Source: Oscillospiraceae bacterium (GTDB lineage: Bacteria > Bacillota_A > Clostridia > Oscillospirales > Oscillospiraceae). From it: a DNA stretch of 16,365 bases. This document shows positions 6,499 through 14,311 of the stretch, piece by piece (positions within the stretch are counted from its first letter, which is position 1; each line of letters opens with the position of its first letter). Below the pieces are notes generated by a model. That model did not search any database. It had not been told where the DNA came from and saw only the letters and a list, made by a program, of their open reading frames with translations. The position numbers were made by a program, and so were the translations under genes. Location: positions 1 through 16,365 of the forward strand of contig JAETOP010000086.1 of assembly GCA_021771675.1 (NCBI GenBank), written 5' to 3'.

Positions 6499-8415
6499 AT
6501 GAAAAAGTTTCTGGCAATCCTGCTGACCCTGTGCATGATCCTGTCTCTGTGTGCTTGCGCTTCCACTGAGAAGAAGCCCACCGAGACCACTGTCGTCACA
6601 GAGGAAAACACCGCGCCTACTGTGGAGGAAACCACCGAGGCTACTACCGAGGCAACCACAGAAGAGACTACCGAGGCCACAACTGAGGCCACCACCGAGG
6701 CCGCTACGGAGGCCACCGAGGCTGCTCCCGTCCCCATGACCCATGAGGAGTATATGGCTGCCGAGATGGACACCGCCGTGTGCGTTGAGACCTATGTCCA
6801 GGCCCATCAGTCCTGGTGGGATGGCAAGATCACCGTCTACGCCCAGAGCGAGGACGGCGCTTACTTCCTGTACAACATGGCCTGCACCGAGGAAGACGCT
6901 GCCAAGTTGGTGCCCGGCACCAAGATCCTGGTCAACGGCTTCAAGTCCGAGTGGTCCGGCGAGGTGGAGATCATCGACGCCACCTTTGAGATTCTGGAGG
7001 GCAGCTTCATTGCCGAGCCCACCGATGTCACCGAGCTGCTGGGCGCTGCTGAGCTCATCAACCATCAGAACGAGCTGATTACTGTCAAGGGTATGACCGT
7101 TGAGAAGATCGCCTTCAAGAATGACGAGCCTGGCGACGACATCTATGTCACCCTGGGCCTGGGCGATCTCACCGCTGAGTTCTGCGTGGAAGCCTACCTC
7201 ACCGGCCCCGATACCGATGTTTACGCCACTGTCAGCGCCCTGAACGCCGGCGATGTGGTGGACATCGAGGGCTTCCTGTACTGGTACAATGGCGCCAACA
7301 CCCACATCACCAGCGTCACCGTTGTTACCCCCGCCCCTGTGGCCGAGCCTGAGGCTCAGGCCGAGGAGCCTGCCGCTGAGCCCGAGGCTCAGGCTGAAGA
7401 GCCTGCTGCTCCCGAGGCCGGCGTGATCACCAAGGTTGCCCTGGTCACCGACGTGGGCACCATCGACGACGAGTCCTTCAACCAGGCCTGCTGGCAGGGC
7501 GTTGAGGAGTGGTGCAAGGCCAACGGCATTGAGTACACCTACTACCAGCCCACCGAGGACTCCACCGACGCCCGTGTGCTGTCCGTGTCCCAGGCCGTGA
7601 GCGAAGGCGCCAATGTTATCGTTATGCCCGGCTACCTGTTCGGCGCCACCGTCCTGGCCGTTCAGGACGAGATGCCCGACGTCTATTTCATCGCTGTTGA
7701 CGTGGCCGCCGGCGATCTGACCCTTGACTACACCAACTATGCCGATCCCTCTGCCAACGTTGCCTGCCTGACCTTCTCCGAGGAGCAGGCCGGTTATCTG
7801 GCCGGCTACGCTGCCGTGAAGGAAGGCTACACCAAGCTGGGCTTCCTGGGCGGCATGGCTGTCCCCGCCGTCATCCGTTATGGCTACGGCTTCGTCCAGG
7901 GCGCTGACGCTGCTGCCAAGGAGGCCGACGTTAAGGTCGAGATCAACTACACCTACGGCGGTCAGTTCTTCGGCTCCCCCGAGATCACTGCCAAGATGGA
8001 AGGCTGGTACCAGAACGGCACTGAGGTCGTCTTCGCCTGCGGCGGCGGCATCTACACCTCTGCTCTGGAGGCTGCCGAGAAGAACAATGGCAAGGTCATC
8101 GGCGTGGACGTGGACCAGAGCTATATCTCCCCGCTGATCATCACCTCCGCCATGAAGGGCCTGCAGAACGTCACCGAGTCCCTGCTGGACAGCCTGAACA
8201 AGGGTGAGTGGGAGGTCTACGGCGGCAAGGTTTCCAACTTCGGCCTGCTGGAGGGCGAGTATGTGGGCCTGCCCACCGACACCTGGAGCCTGGAGCACTT
8301 CACTGTGGAGGAGTACGAGGCTGTGAAGGAGCAGCTCAAGTCCGGCGAGATCGTGGTTGACAACTCCACCGAGGCCATGCCCGAGGTGTCCATCACCGTC
8401 AACGAGATTGCCTGA
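6499..8415 (+). CDS. BMP-family nucleoside-binding lipoprotein with extra N-terminal region
   Basis: This 638-residue protein is the binding component of the adjoining ABC importer. It has a lipoprotein signal (MKKFLAILLTLCMILSLCAC, probable lipidated Cys20) and a Thr/Glu-rich linker of repeated TTEA units (about 24-76). Next comes an extra region (about 78-276) of two beta-rich repeats resembling OB-fold modules, such as GKITVYAQSEDGAYFLY and ILVNGF. A Pro/Ala/Glu linker (about 277-305) follows, then a PnrA/BMP domain (about 307-638) starting VALVTDVGTIDDESFNQ. Ordinary BMP lipoproteins are about 350 residues, so the extra half is unusual. ATG 6499 was preferred over ATG 6493 because AAGGAG lies 7 nt upstream. 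Codon use (more GCT, GTT, CGT than neighbours) suggests high expression. Nucleoside binding is inferred from family and operon. Confidence 0.9.
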   Translation: MKKFLAILLTLCMILSLCACASTEKKPTETTVVTEENTAPTVEETTEATTEATTEETTEATTEATTEAATEATEAAPVPMTHEEYMAAEMDTAVCVETYVQAHQSWWDGKITVYAQSEDGAYFLYNMACTEEDAAKLVPGTKILVNGFKSEWSGEVEIIDATFEILEGSFIAEPTDVTELLGAAELINHQNELITVKGMTVEKIAFKNDEPGDDIYVTLGLGDLTAEFCVEAYLTGPDTDVYATVSALNAGDVVDIEGFLYWYNGANTHITSVTVVTPAPVAEPEAQAEEPAAEPEAQAEEPAAPEAGVITKVALVTDVGTIDDESFNQACWQGVEEWCKANGIEYTYYQPTEDSTDARVLSVSQAVSEGANVIVMPGYLFGATVLAVQDEMPDVYFIAVDVAAGDLTLDYTNYADPSANVACLTFSEEQAGYLAGYAAVKEGYTKLGFLGGMAVPAVIRYGYGFVQGADAAAKEADVKVEINYTYGGQFFGSPEITAKMEGWYQNGTEVVFACGGGIYTSALEAAEKNNGKVIGVDVDQSYISPLIITSAMKGLQNVTESLLDSLNKGEWEVYGGKVSNFGLLEGEYVGLPTDTWSLEHFTVEEYEAVKEQLKSGEIVVDNSTEAMPEVSITVNEIA

Positions 8416-8446
8416 TCTCCAAACCTGATTTCCTGAAACCCAATTT

Positions 8447-8475
8447 CCCGGGAGCATTCGCTCCCGGGATTTTTT
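8447..8475 (+). terminator. intrinsic terminator after the BMP lipoprotein
   Basis: A perfect 9-bp stem (CCCGGGAGC/GCTCCCGGG) with an ATTC loop is followed by A and six T residues. It separates the lipoprotein transcript from the ATPase and permeases. Confidence 0.9.
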
Positions 8476-8487
8476 AGTGCGCCCTCC

Positions 8488-8638
8488 GTAGGGGCGAGTC
8501 ATGACTCGCCCGCTTTCGTTGGATGCCTGAGCGTTCCGGTGAAGGGAACCAGGTAACGGTTTCAGAGCGAAGGCTCCCGCACCAGTGGAGCCAACGGAGC
8601 ACTCAGAAACTGTAATGTGGGTCGCACATTTCACCGGA
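8488..8638. repeat. degenerate repeat element D
   Basis: The region starts GTAG then a perfect 20-bp palindrome (GGGCGAGTCA/TGACTCGCCC, 8492-8511), equivalent in place to the hairpins of elements A and E. It continues with the inverted pair TTCCGGTGAA (8534-8543) and TTCACCGGA (8630-8638). It also contains AGGTAACGGTTTCAGAG and GGCTCCCGCACC segments shared with elements B and C. It seems a mosaic or decayed copy with no gene. Together with the terminator and the promoter at 8707-8735 it accounts for the 352-nt gap between lipoprotein and ATPase. Confidence 0.6.
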
Positions 8639-8706
8639 CATTCGATTTTACCCGCTGTCAATCTGACAAAGATTACGAAATAATGTCTAATCCAAGAAGA
8701 TTTTTG

Positions 8707-8735
8707 TTGTGTTTTTTGGATGGAAGCGCTATAAT
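8707..8735 (+). promoter_or_regulatory. promoter of the ATPase-permease operon
   Basis: A perfect TATAAT (8730-8735) lies 32 nt before the ATPase start. TTGTGT (8707-8712) at 17-nt spacing is a partial -35 box. Lying after the terminator and element D, it would transcribe the three membrane-complex genes separately from the lipoprotein. Confidence 0.65.
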
Positions 8736-8767
8736 AAAACAATAAAAACCCGGTGAGGAGTGACCAT

Positions 8768-10291
8768 ATGGCAGACTTCGTTATTGAAATGCTGAACATC
8801 ACCAAGGAATTCCCCGGTATCAAGGCCAACGACGACGTGACCCTCCAGCTGAAGCGGGGGGAAATCCACGCCCTGCTTGGAGAGAACGGCGCCGGAAAGT
8901 CCACCCTGATGAGCGTCCTGTTCGGCCTGTATCAGCCGGAAGCCGGCATCATCAAAAAGGATGGCCAGGTGGTGAAGATCAACAATCCCAACGATGCCAC
9001 CGCATTGCACATCGGCATGGTTCACCAGCACTTCAAGCTGGTGGAGTGCTTCACCGTGCTGGACAACATCATTCTGGGCGCAGAGCCCATGAAGGCAGCA
9101 GTGGTAGACCGGAAGGCCGCCCGGCAGCGGGTGCTGGAGCTGAGCCAGCGCTACGGCCTCAAGGTGGACCCGGACGCCAAAATCGAGGACATCTCCGTGG
9201 GCATGCAGCAGCGGGTGGAAATCCTGAAAATGCTGTACCGGGACAATGAGATTCTCATTTTCGACGAGCCCACCGCCGTCCTCACCCCCCAGGAGATCGA
9301 CGAGCTGATGGACATCATGCGCTCGTTCAAGAAAGAGGGCAAGTCCATCCTCTTCATCACCCACAAGCTGGCAGAGATCAAGGCCGTGGCCGACCGGTGC
9401 TCCGTGCTGCGCAAGGGCAGATACATGGGCACCGTGGAGGTGGCCCAGACCAGCGTGGAGGAGATGTCCCGGCTGATGGTGGGCCGGGATGTGCAGCTGG
9501 TCTCTAAAAAGGGAGAGAAGCTGCCCGGCAGAACCATCCTCCGGGTGGAGGGCATGACCGTCCCCTCCCGCCTTCACAGCAACAACGCCGTGAAAAACGC
9601 CAGCTTAGAGGTGCGGGAGGGAGAGATTGTGTGCCTGGCCGGCATCGAAGGCAACGGCCAGACGGAATTTGTCCATGCCCTCACCGGCCTGGAAAAAATG
9701 AGCTCCGGCAAGATCACCCTGAACGGCACGGATATTTCCCACGCCTCCATCCGCCAGCGCAGCCGACTGGGAATGTCCCACATCCCCGAGGATCGGCACA
9801 AGCACGGCCTGATTCTGGATTACTCCCTGGAAAACAACATGGTCTTGCAGCGCTATTGGGAGCCCGCCTTCCAGCGCCTGGGCTTCATCAGAAGCAGCGC
9901 CGTCCGGGCTTATTCCGACCGATTGATTCAGCAGTACGACGTCCGCAGCGGCCAGGGCAGCGTCACCATTGCCCGGAGCATGTCCGGCGGCAACCAGCAG
10001 AAGGCCATCGTGGCCCGGGAGATCGACCGGGACCCCCGGCTGCTCATCGCCGTCCAGCCCACCCGGGGCCTGGACGTGGGCGCCATCGAGTACATCCACA
10101 AACAGATCATCGCCCAGCGGGACGCCGGGAAGGCGGTGCTGCTGGTATCGTTGGAGCTGGACGAGGTGATGAACCTGTCCGACCGGATTCTGGTGATGTA
10201 CGAAGGGGAGATTGTGGGCCAGTTCGACCCCAAAACCACCGATGTGCAGACCCTGGGACTGTACATGGCCGGCGCCAAACGAAACACATAA
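8768..10291 (+). CDS. nucleoside ABC importer, double ATPase
   Basis: This 507-residue protein contains two nucleotide-binding domains, as in NupO/RnsB-type nucleoside importers. The first is complete: Walker A GENGAGKS (38-45), Q-loop VHQHF (85-89), signature SVGMQQR (143-149), Walker B ILIFDEP (162-168), and switch His199. The second is degenerate as usual for this class: GIEGNGQTE (292-300) has Gln in place of the Walker A lysine, and LLIAVQPTRGLD (425-436) lacks the Walker B acidic pair, while MSGGNQQK (405-412) is intact. GAGGAG lies 7 nt before ATG 8768; a GTG at 8753 would overlap that ribosome site and was rejected. The permease genes follow closely, and the enzyme should sit on the inner face of the membrane and power import of nucleosides bound by the BMP lipoprotein. 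Confidence 0.95.
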   Translation: MADFVIEMLNITKEFPGIKANDDVTLQLKRGEIHALLGENGAGKSTLMSVLFGLYQPEAGIIKKDGQVVKINNPNDATALHIGMVHQHFKLVECFTVLDNIILGAEPMKAAVVDRKAARQRVLELSQRYGLKVDPDAKIEDISVGMQQRVEILKMLYRDNEILIFDEPTAVLTPQEIDELMDIMRSFKKEGKSILFITHKLAEIKAVADRCSVLRKGRYMGTVEVAQTSVEEMSRLMVGRDVQLVSKKGEKLPGRTILRVEGMTVPSRLHSNNAVKNASLEVREGEIVCLAGIEGNGQTEFVHALTGLEKMSSGKITLNGTDISHASIRQRSRLGMSHIPEDRHKHGLILDYSLENNMVLQRYWEPAFQRLGFIRSSAVRAYSDRLIQQYDVRSGQGSVTIARSMSGGNQQKAIVAREIDRDPRLLIAVQPTRGLDVGAIEYIHKQIIAQRDAGKAVLLVSLELDEVMNLSDRILVMYEGEIVGQFDPKTTDVQTLGLYMAGAKRNT

Positions 10292-10303
10292 GGAGGACCA
10301 CCA

Positions 10304-11503
10304 ATGCGGAAAAGTAATCACGGGCCCCGACTCTCCGGCGCCCCCAGCGGCCTGGGAACGCTGCTGGCCTCCATGGTCTGCATCCTGGCGGGCCTTGCAG
10401 TGGGCTTCGCCGCTCTGCTGGTGCTGGGCGGCATCACCATGGGCCAGAGCGGGGATGAATTCACCTTTGCCAATCTGTTGAAGATCACCTGGGAGCAGGG
10501 CTTCAAGCCCATCGTCCAGGGCGGCTTCTACTCCAAATCCAATGCCATGGGCATGGCCGTGCGGATGGAGATTCTCCAGGCGGCCCCCCTGATTATGACG
10601 GGCCTGTCCGTGGCCTTCGCCTTCAAGACCGGGCTTTTCAACATCGGCGCTGCCGGGCAGTATACCGTGGGCGCTTTTATGGCGCTGTATTCTGCCATCA
10701 TCCTGAAAATGCCCTGGTGGGCCTGCCTGATTGCCTCCGCTCTGGGCGGCGCTGTCTGGGGAGCCATCCCGGGGCTGTTCAAGGCCTTTTTGAACGTGAA
10801 CGAGGTCATCACCGCCATCATGTTCAACTGGATCGGCCTGTACGCCGTGAACACCATGATCTATCAGGGCGGCAACGGCCCCATGTTCAACCTGAAAACC
10901 ACCAAGACCCTCACGCTGAAGGCCTCCGCTCCTCAGGCGCTGCTGCCCTCTTTTAACATCAATGTGGGGGGCAAGGACTATTTCGGCAAGATGTTCATGC
11001 CCACCATCGGCATCTTCATCGCCATGGGTGTGGCGGTGCTTATCTGGGTGATCATCAACAAGACCACCTTTGGCTATGAGCTGAAGGCCTGCGGGCACAA
11101 CAAGAACGCCGCCAAATACGCCGGTATCAACGAGAAGCGGAACATCGTCCTGTCCATGACCATTGCCGGGGCTCTGGCGGGTCTGGGCGCAGGGCTCTTT
11201 TACCTCTCCGGGAGCAAGGAGTGGGAGCCTCTGGTGTCCACCGCCCTGCCCGCCACGGGCTTCAACGGCATCTCCGTGGCCTTGCTCGCCTCCTCCAATC
11301 CCATCGGCTGTATCTTCTCCGCCATCTTCATCTCCCACATCACCGTGGGCGGCGGCTTCATGACCGCCAAGCTCTTCCCCAGCGAGGTGTCGGACATCAT
11401 CTCCGGCGTGGTGATTTACCTGTGCGCCTTCAGCCTGCTGTTCAAGAGCAGGATTATGAAGCTGTTCACCCGTAACCCGAACAGAAAGGGGGGCAAAGCA
11501 TAA
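10304..11503 (+). CDS. nucleoside ABC importer permease 1 (NupP-like)
   Basis: This 399-residue membrane protein belongs to the branched-chain/ribose type permease family (BPD_transp_2). Features include an N-terminal segment (about residues 19-45), the FNIGAAGQ motif near residue 113, FLNVNEVITAIMFNWI near 162-177, and the cytoplasmic coupling region TTFGYELKACGHNKNAAKYAGI (near 256-277). Eight or more further hydrophobic stretches are present, and the C-terminal tail is basic (NPNRKGGKA). AGGAGG lies 7 nt before the start. The gene lies 12 nt after the ATPase stop and its TAA overlaps the next ATG by 1 nt, so the permeases are probably translationally coupled. It would pair with the second permease as the membrane channel. 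Confidence 0.95.
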   Translation: MRKSNHGPRLSGAPSGLGTLLASMVCILAGLAVGFAALLVLGGITMGQSGDEFTFANLLKITWEQGFKPIVQGGFYSKSNAMGMAVRMEILQAAPLIMTGLSVAFAFKTGLFNIGAAGQYTVGAFMALYSAIILKMPWWACLIASALGGAVWGAIPGLFKAFLNVNEVITAIMFNWIGLYAVNTMIYQGGNGPMFNLKTTKTLTLKASAPQALLPSFNINVGGKDYFGKMFMPTIGIFIAMGVAVLIWVIINKTTFGYELKACGHNKNAAKYAGINEKRNIVLSMTIAGALAGLGAGLFYLSGSKEWEPLVSTALPATGFNGISVALLASSNPIGCIFSAIFISHITVGGGFMTAKLFPSEVSDIISGVVIYLCAFSLLFKSRIMKLFTRNPNRKGGKA

Positions 11504-12450
11504 TGTGGCTTCTGATGAAATACACCCTGCTCTATGCCGCCGTGCTGACCCTGGTGGCCATGGGCGGTATGTTCTCCGAGCGCTCCGGCGTGATTAACAT
11601 CGCCCTGGAGGGAATCATGGTCATTGGCGGCCTGATGGGCGTGGTGGCCATCAACATCATGAACGCTTTGGGGGTGCCGGCGTTTCTGGGCGTCCTGGCG
11701 GCGATGCTGGCCTCAGCCCTGGCAGGCCTTGTCTATTCCTCCCTGCTTGCCTTCTCCGCCATCAATTTGAAGGCGGATCAGACCATCGGCGGCACAGCCC
11801 TGAACCTTCTGGCCACCGCTCTGGCCACCGTGATTGCCAAGCGGATCAACGGCTCCGACTCCCCGAAGATTATCTATTCCACCAATTCCAACGCCGTGCT
11901 CAACAGCTCCCACTTCTCCTTTAATGTGGGCCCGCTGACTCTGAACTGGTTTTTGCTGATTACAGTGATCGCCCTGGCGGCGGCCTGGTTCATCCTGTAC
12001 CGGAGCCGGTTCGGGATGCGGCTCATGGCCTGCGGCGAGCATCCCCAGGCGGCGGACTCCGTGGGCATCAACGTATATAAGATGCGCTGGGCCGGTGTGC
12101 TGATGTCCGGCGTTCTGGGCGGCATCGGCGGCATGGCCTACATCGTCCCCGCCGTGGGCGAGTGGAATTTCGAGATGGGCGTGGCCGGCATGGGCTTTTT
12201 GGCCCTGGCGGTGATGATCTTCGGCCAGTGGAAGCCTCTGAACATTGCGGGGGCGGCGCTGTTCTTCGCCATCTTCCGGGCCATGGCCAATATCTACGAT
12301 TCCTTCGGCTTCCTGGCAAGGCTGGGCTGGCCCAAGGAAATCTACAACATGATGCCCTTCGTGGCCTCCATGATTGTGCTGGCCTTCACCTCCAAGAGCT
12401 CCCGGGCCCCCAAGGCCGAGGGCATCCCCTACGATAAGGGAAGCAGATAA
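11503..12450 (+). CDS. nucleoside ABC importer permease 2 (NupQ-like)
   Basis: This 315-residue permease is the shorter partner of the pair, again of the BPD_transp_2 family. It has the characteristic opening FSERSGVINIALEGIMV (24-40), then ADQTIGGTALNLLA, and the coupling region SRFGMRLMACGEHPQAADSVGI (near 168-189), equivalent to that of permease 1. About nine hydrophobic segments are visible, and the C-terminus is hydrophilic. The start ATG overlaps the TAA of permease 1 by 1 nt, with a purine-rich AAAGGGGGG ribosome site upstream inside that gene. It ends the operon, since a strong terminator follows within 15 nt. A longer N-terminus is not available because the family normally starts near here. 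Confidence 0.95.
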   Translation: MWLLMKYTLLYAAVLTLVAMGGMFSERSGVINIALEGIMVIGGLMGVVAINIMNALGVPAFLGVLAAMLASALAGLVYSSLLAFSAINLKADQTIGGTALNLLATALATVIAKRINGSDSPKIIYSTNSNAVLNSSHFSFNVGPLTLNWFLLITVIALAAAWFILYRSRFGMRLMACGEHPQAADSVGINVYKMRWAGVLMSGVLGGIGGMAYIVPAVGEWNFEMGVAGMGFLALAVMIFGQWKPLNIAGAALFFAIFRAMANIYDSFGFLARLGWPKEIYNMMPFVASMIVLAFTSKSSRAPKAEGIPYDKGSR

Positions 12451-12462
12451 AATAATCCTCAC

Positions 12463-12498
12463 CGTCCCCGGTTCCGAAAGGCGCCGGGGACGCTTTTT
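12463..12498 (+). terminator. intrinsic terminator of the nucleoside importer operon
   Basis: A perfect 9-bp stem (CGTCCCCGG 12463-12471 with CCGGGGACG 12484-12492) closes a 12-nt loop and is followed by CTTTTTCTT. Confidence 0.85.
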
Positions 12499-12515
12499 CT
12501 TGAGATATGAGATAA

Positions 12516-12550
12516 TGAGGAATTAGGAGTTAGGAGTTAGGAATTAAGAA
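12516..12550. repeat. TTAGGAR heptamer array beside element C
   Basis: Five heptamers stand in tandem: TGAGGAA, TTAGGAG, TTAGGAG, TTAGGAA, TTAAGAA. The array begins 18 nt after the terminator and ends 11 nt before the left end of element C. No counterpart is seen at the right end of that element. Confidence 0.75.
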
Positions 12551-12561
12551 ATTTTGCTGTG

Positions 12562-13095
12562 CAAATTGTAATTTGAAGCGCAGGGCGCTTCACCCCAATT
12601 CGCACGGGGTAGTCAGTAATTACCGCATAAGTATTCGCCCGGTAACGTTTTCTGGGCAGAAGATTGGGTGAGTTAGGGTGACGGTTTCTGAGCAAAGGCT
12701 CCCCTGTGTAAGGGGAGCTGGCACGGCGAAGCCGTGACTGAGGGACTGTGCAGTAGAATGTTCCCTATTTGCACCATATCGGGCGAATACCGGAAGTGTT
12801 CGTCTACTGCAATCCCTCCTTTTCAGTGCTCCCTGTTATTGTGAAAAAAGATGGAGAATTGGATCGTACCTTTCCACATCGGACTGTGCAATCATTTCAG
12901 TGCCTGCTGTACAGTCCCTCAGTCAGCTTCGCTGACAGCTCCCCTTACACAGGGGAGCCTTTCTCAGAAGCCGTTACCTGTTACCACTCAACGTTTTGCT
13001 CAGAAAACGTTACCGGGCGAATGATTATGTGGCAATTACCAACCGCCTCCGTGCGGCATTGGGGTGAAGCGCCCTGCGCTTCAAATTACAATTTG
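12562..13095. mobile_element. element C: gene-less relative of the DUF559 element
   Basis: A perfect 38-bp terminal inverted repeat (12562-12599 and 13058-13095) begins CAAATTGTAATTTG and includes a GAAGCGC-AGG-GCGCTTC hairpin. Inner inverted modules share GGTAACGTTTTCTG, the GCTCCCCT-GTGTA-AGGGGAGC hairpin (12698-12718), and a second hairpin that is CACGGC-GAA-GCCGTG on the left but GCTGAC-type on the right. The central segment near 12870-12925, read on the minus strand, matches the leader of the DUF559 gene including the GGACTGT repeat and ATGTGGAAAGG. The gene itself is missing. I see no open reading frame of note in the central 150 nt. This element fills most of the 817-nt gap between the two transporter operons. 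Confidence 0.75.
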
Positions 13096-13184
13096 TGAGG
13101 GCACTGGATTTTACAAATCAAGGCGGCATGGGCATGGCGCAATTGGGCAGATTCACAAAATATTAGAAAACCTTAAAATTATAC

Positions 13185-13213
13185 TTTACTTCTTTAGCGA
13201 ACTAAAGTATAAT
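13185..13213 (+). promoter_or_regulatory. promoter of the amino-acid importer with palindromic spacer
   Basis: TTTACT (13185-13190) and a perfect TATAAT (13208-13213) are 17 nt apart. The spacer contains CTTTAG-CGAA-CTAAAG (13192-13207), a perfect 6-bp inverted repeat touching the -10 box, within a wider ATACTTTA/TAAAGTAT pair (13181-13188 and 13203-13210). This is the expected place for a repressor operator. Confidence 0.65.
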
Positions 13214-13267
13214 ACCCCCATCAAAACAAAATGTCCCTTGGAAGAGGGGGAAAAGGAGATCATCCCT

Positions 13268-14050
13268 ATGAAAAAGACAATTGCGTTCCTCACCGCTCTG
13301 GTAATGGCCTTGACCATGGTCTGTGCCGCCTTTGCCGCCGACCAGGCCGATTCTGACTACATCAAGGAAAAGGGCACCCTGGTGGTGGGCATCACCGACT
13401 TTGCCCCTATGGACTACAAGGACGAGAATGGCAGCTGGATCGGCTTCGATGCCGACATGGCCGCCGCCTTCGCTGCCTTCCTGGGCGTGGAGGTGGAATT
13501 CGTGGAAATCGAGTGGGACAACAAGGTCCTGGAGCTGAACTCCAAGAGCATCGACTGCGTGTGGAACGGCATGACCCTCACCGATGAGGTGCTGTCCGCC
13601 ATGACCTGCTCCAACGCCTACTGCAACAACGCCCAGGTGGTCATCCTCCCCGCCGACCAGGCGGAGCAGTACAAGACCGTCGAGGACATGGCCCAACTGG
13701 TCTTCGCCGTGGAGGCCGGTTCCGCCGGTGAGGCGGAGGTTGCCGCTCTTGGCTATGAGTGCACCCCAGTCCAGTCCCAGGCCAGCGCCCTGATGGAGGT
13801 AGCCGCCGGCACCTGTGACGCCGCCGTCATCGACTCCCTGATGGCCGCCGCCATGGTGGGCGAGGGCACCAGCTACGACGGCCTGACCTATACCATCCCT
13901 CTGAACAGTGAGGAATACGGCGTGGGCTTCCGCACCGGCTCCGACCTGGCCCAGCTGCTGAACGAATTCTTCAAGGCCGCCTATGAGGATGGCTCCATGC
14001 TGGAATGCGCCGAGACCTACGGCGTCCAGGCCGCCCTCATCGAGCAGTAA
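13268..14050 (+). CDS. polar amino-acid-binding protein (SBP family 3)
   Basis: This 260-residue exported protein is the binding component of the adjoining amino-acid ABC importer. It has a signal peptide with probable cleavage after AFA at 23. There follows the family 3 start GTLVVGITDFAPMDYKDENG (first lobe), GFDADMAAAFAAFLGVEVEF, and the WNGMTLTDE segment where ligand contacts usually lie. The second lobe begins near VVILPADQ and ends before EEYGVGFRTGSDL. No lipobox is convincing: the only signal-region cysteine is preceded by TMV. The ligand cannot be told from sequence. ATG 13268 was chosen over an upstream frame because AAGGAG lies 9 nt before it, a promoter lies behind, and the signal peptide starts there. 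A 368-nt repeat-containing gap separates it from the permease. Confidence 0.92.
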   Translation: MKKTIAFLTALVMALTMVCAAFAADQADSDYIKEKGTLVVGITDFAPMDYKDENGSWIGFDADMAAAFAAFLGVEVEFVEIEWDNKVLELNSKSIDCVWNGMTLTDEVLSAMTCSNAYCNNAQVVILPADQAEQYKTVEDMAQLVFAVEAGSAGEAEVAALGYECTPVQSQASALMEVAAGTCDAAVIDSLMAAAMVGEGTSYDGLTYTIPLNSEEYGVGFRTGSDLAQLLNEFFKAAYEDGSMLECAETYGVQAALIEQ

Positions 14051-14063
14051 CCCGGCAGGGGTC

Positions 14064-14311
14064 GGGGGCCAAACTCGCTTGGAGATGGTCTGTGGTCGCT
14101 ACCCCCGAGCTCAGCCCGGTGACGCTTTTGCCGATGAATTCGCCGCACCACCCTTTTCACTGTAGGGGAGGCTATCAGCCTCCCGCGCAGAACAATCCCC
14201 AAAAGCGGCACCAAGTCAGGCAAATCCGCACCGTTTTCCATTATCTGGCCCCATTCACCGGAACAATCAGAAACCGTTACGAAAGCGGGAGGCTAATAGC
14301 CTCCCCTACGG
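14064..14311. repeat. repeat element F inside the amino-acid importer locus
   Basis: Two repeat modules lie side by side. The first (about 14064-14130) shares GATGGTCTGTGGTCG and CCCGGTGACGCTTTTG with the left arm of element B. The second (about 14161-14311) is homologous to element A: TGTAGGGG plus a GGGAGGCTA/CAGCCTCCC hairpin, CGCGCAGAACAATCCCC, and the inverted end CGGGAGGCTA-ATAGCCTCCCCTAC (14286-14309). No gene is present. The remaining stretch 14312-14418 shows neither a clear promoter nor a terminator, only the ribosome site of the permease. Confidence 0.7.

Noticed and set aside
6484..8904. 806-residue minus-strand open frame opposite the lipoprotein gene
   Set aside because: It is an antisense shadow caused by GC-rich third positions; it is Gly/Leu/His-rich without motifs, while the + strand has a signal peptide, ribosome site and a recognised domain.
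9605..11338. 577-residue minus-strand open frame opposite the ATPase and permease
   Set aside because: Antisense shadow spanning two recognised + strand genes; no motif and no ribosome site.
12516..12550. heptamer arrays as a CRISPR array
   Set aside because: Units are only 7 nt and directly tandem, without unique spacers, and no cas gene is present.
12769..13098. 109-residue open frame inside element C as a gene
   Set aside because: It lies across the inverted-repeat arm, has no ribosome site, and its translation is that of the repeat.
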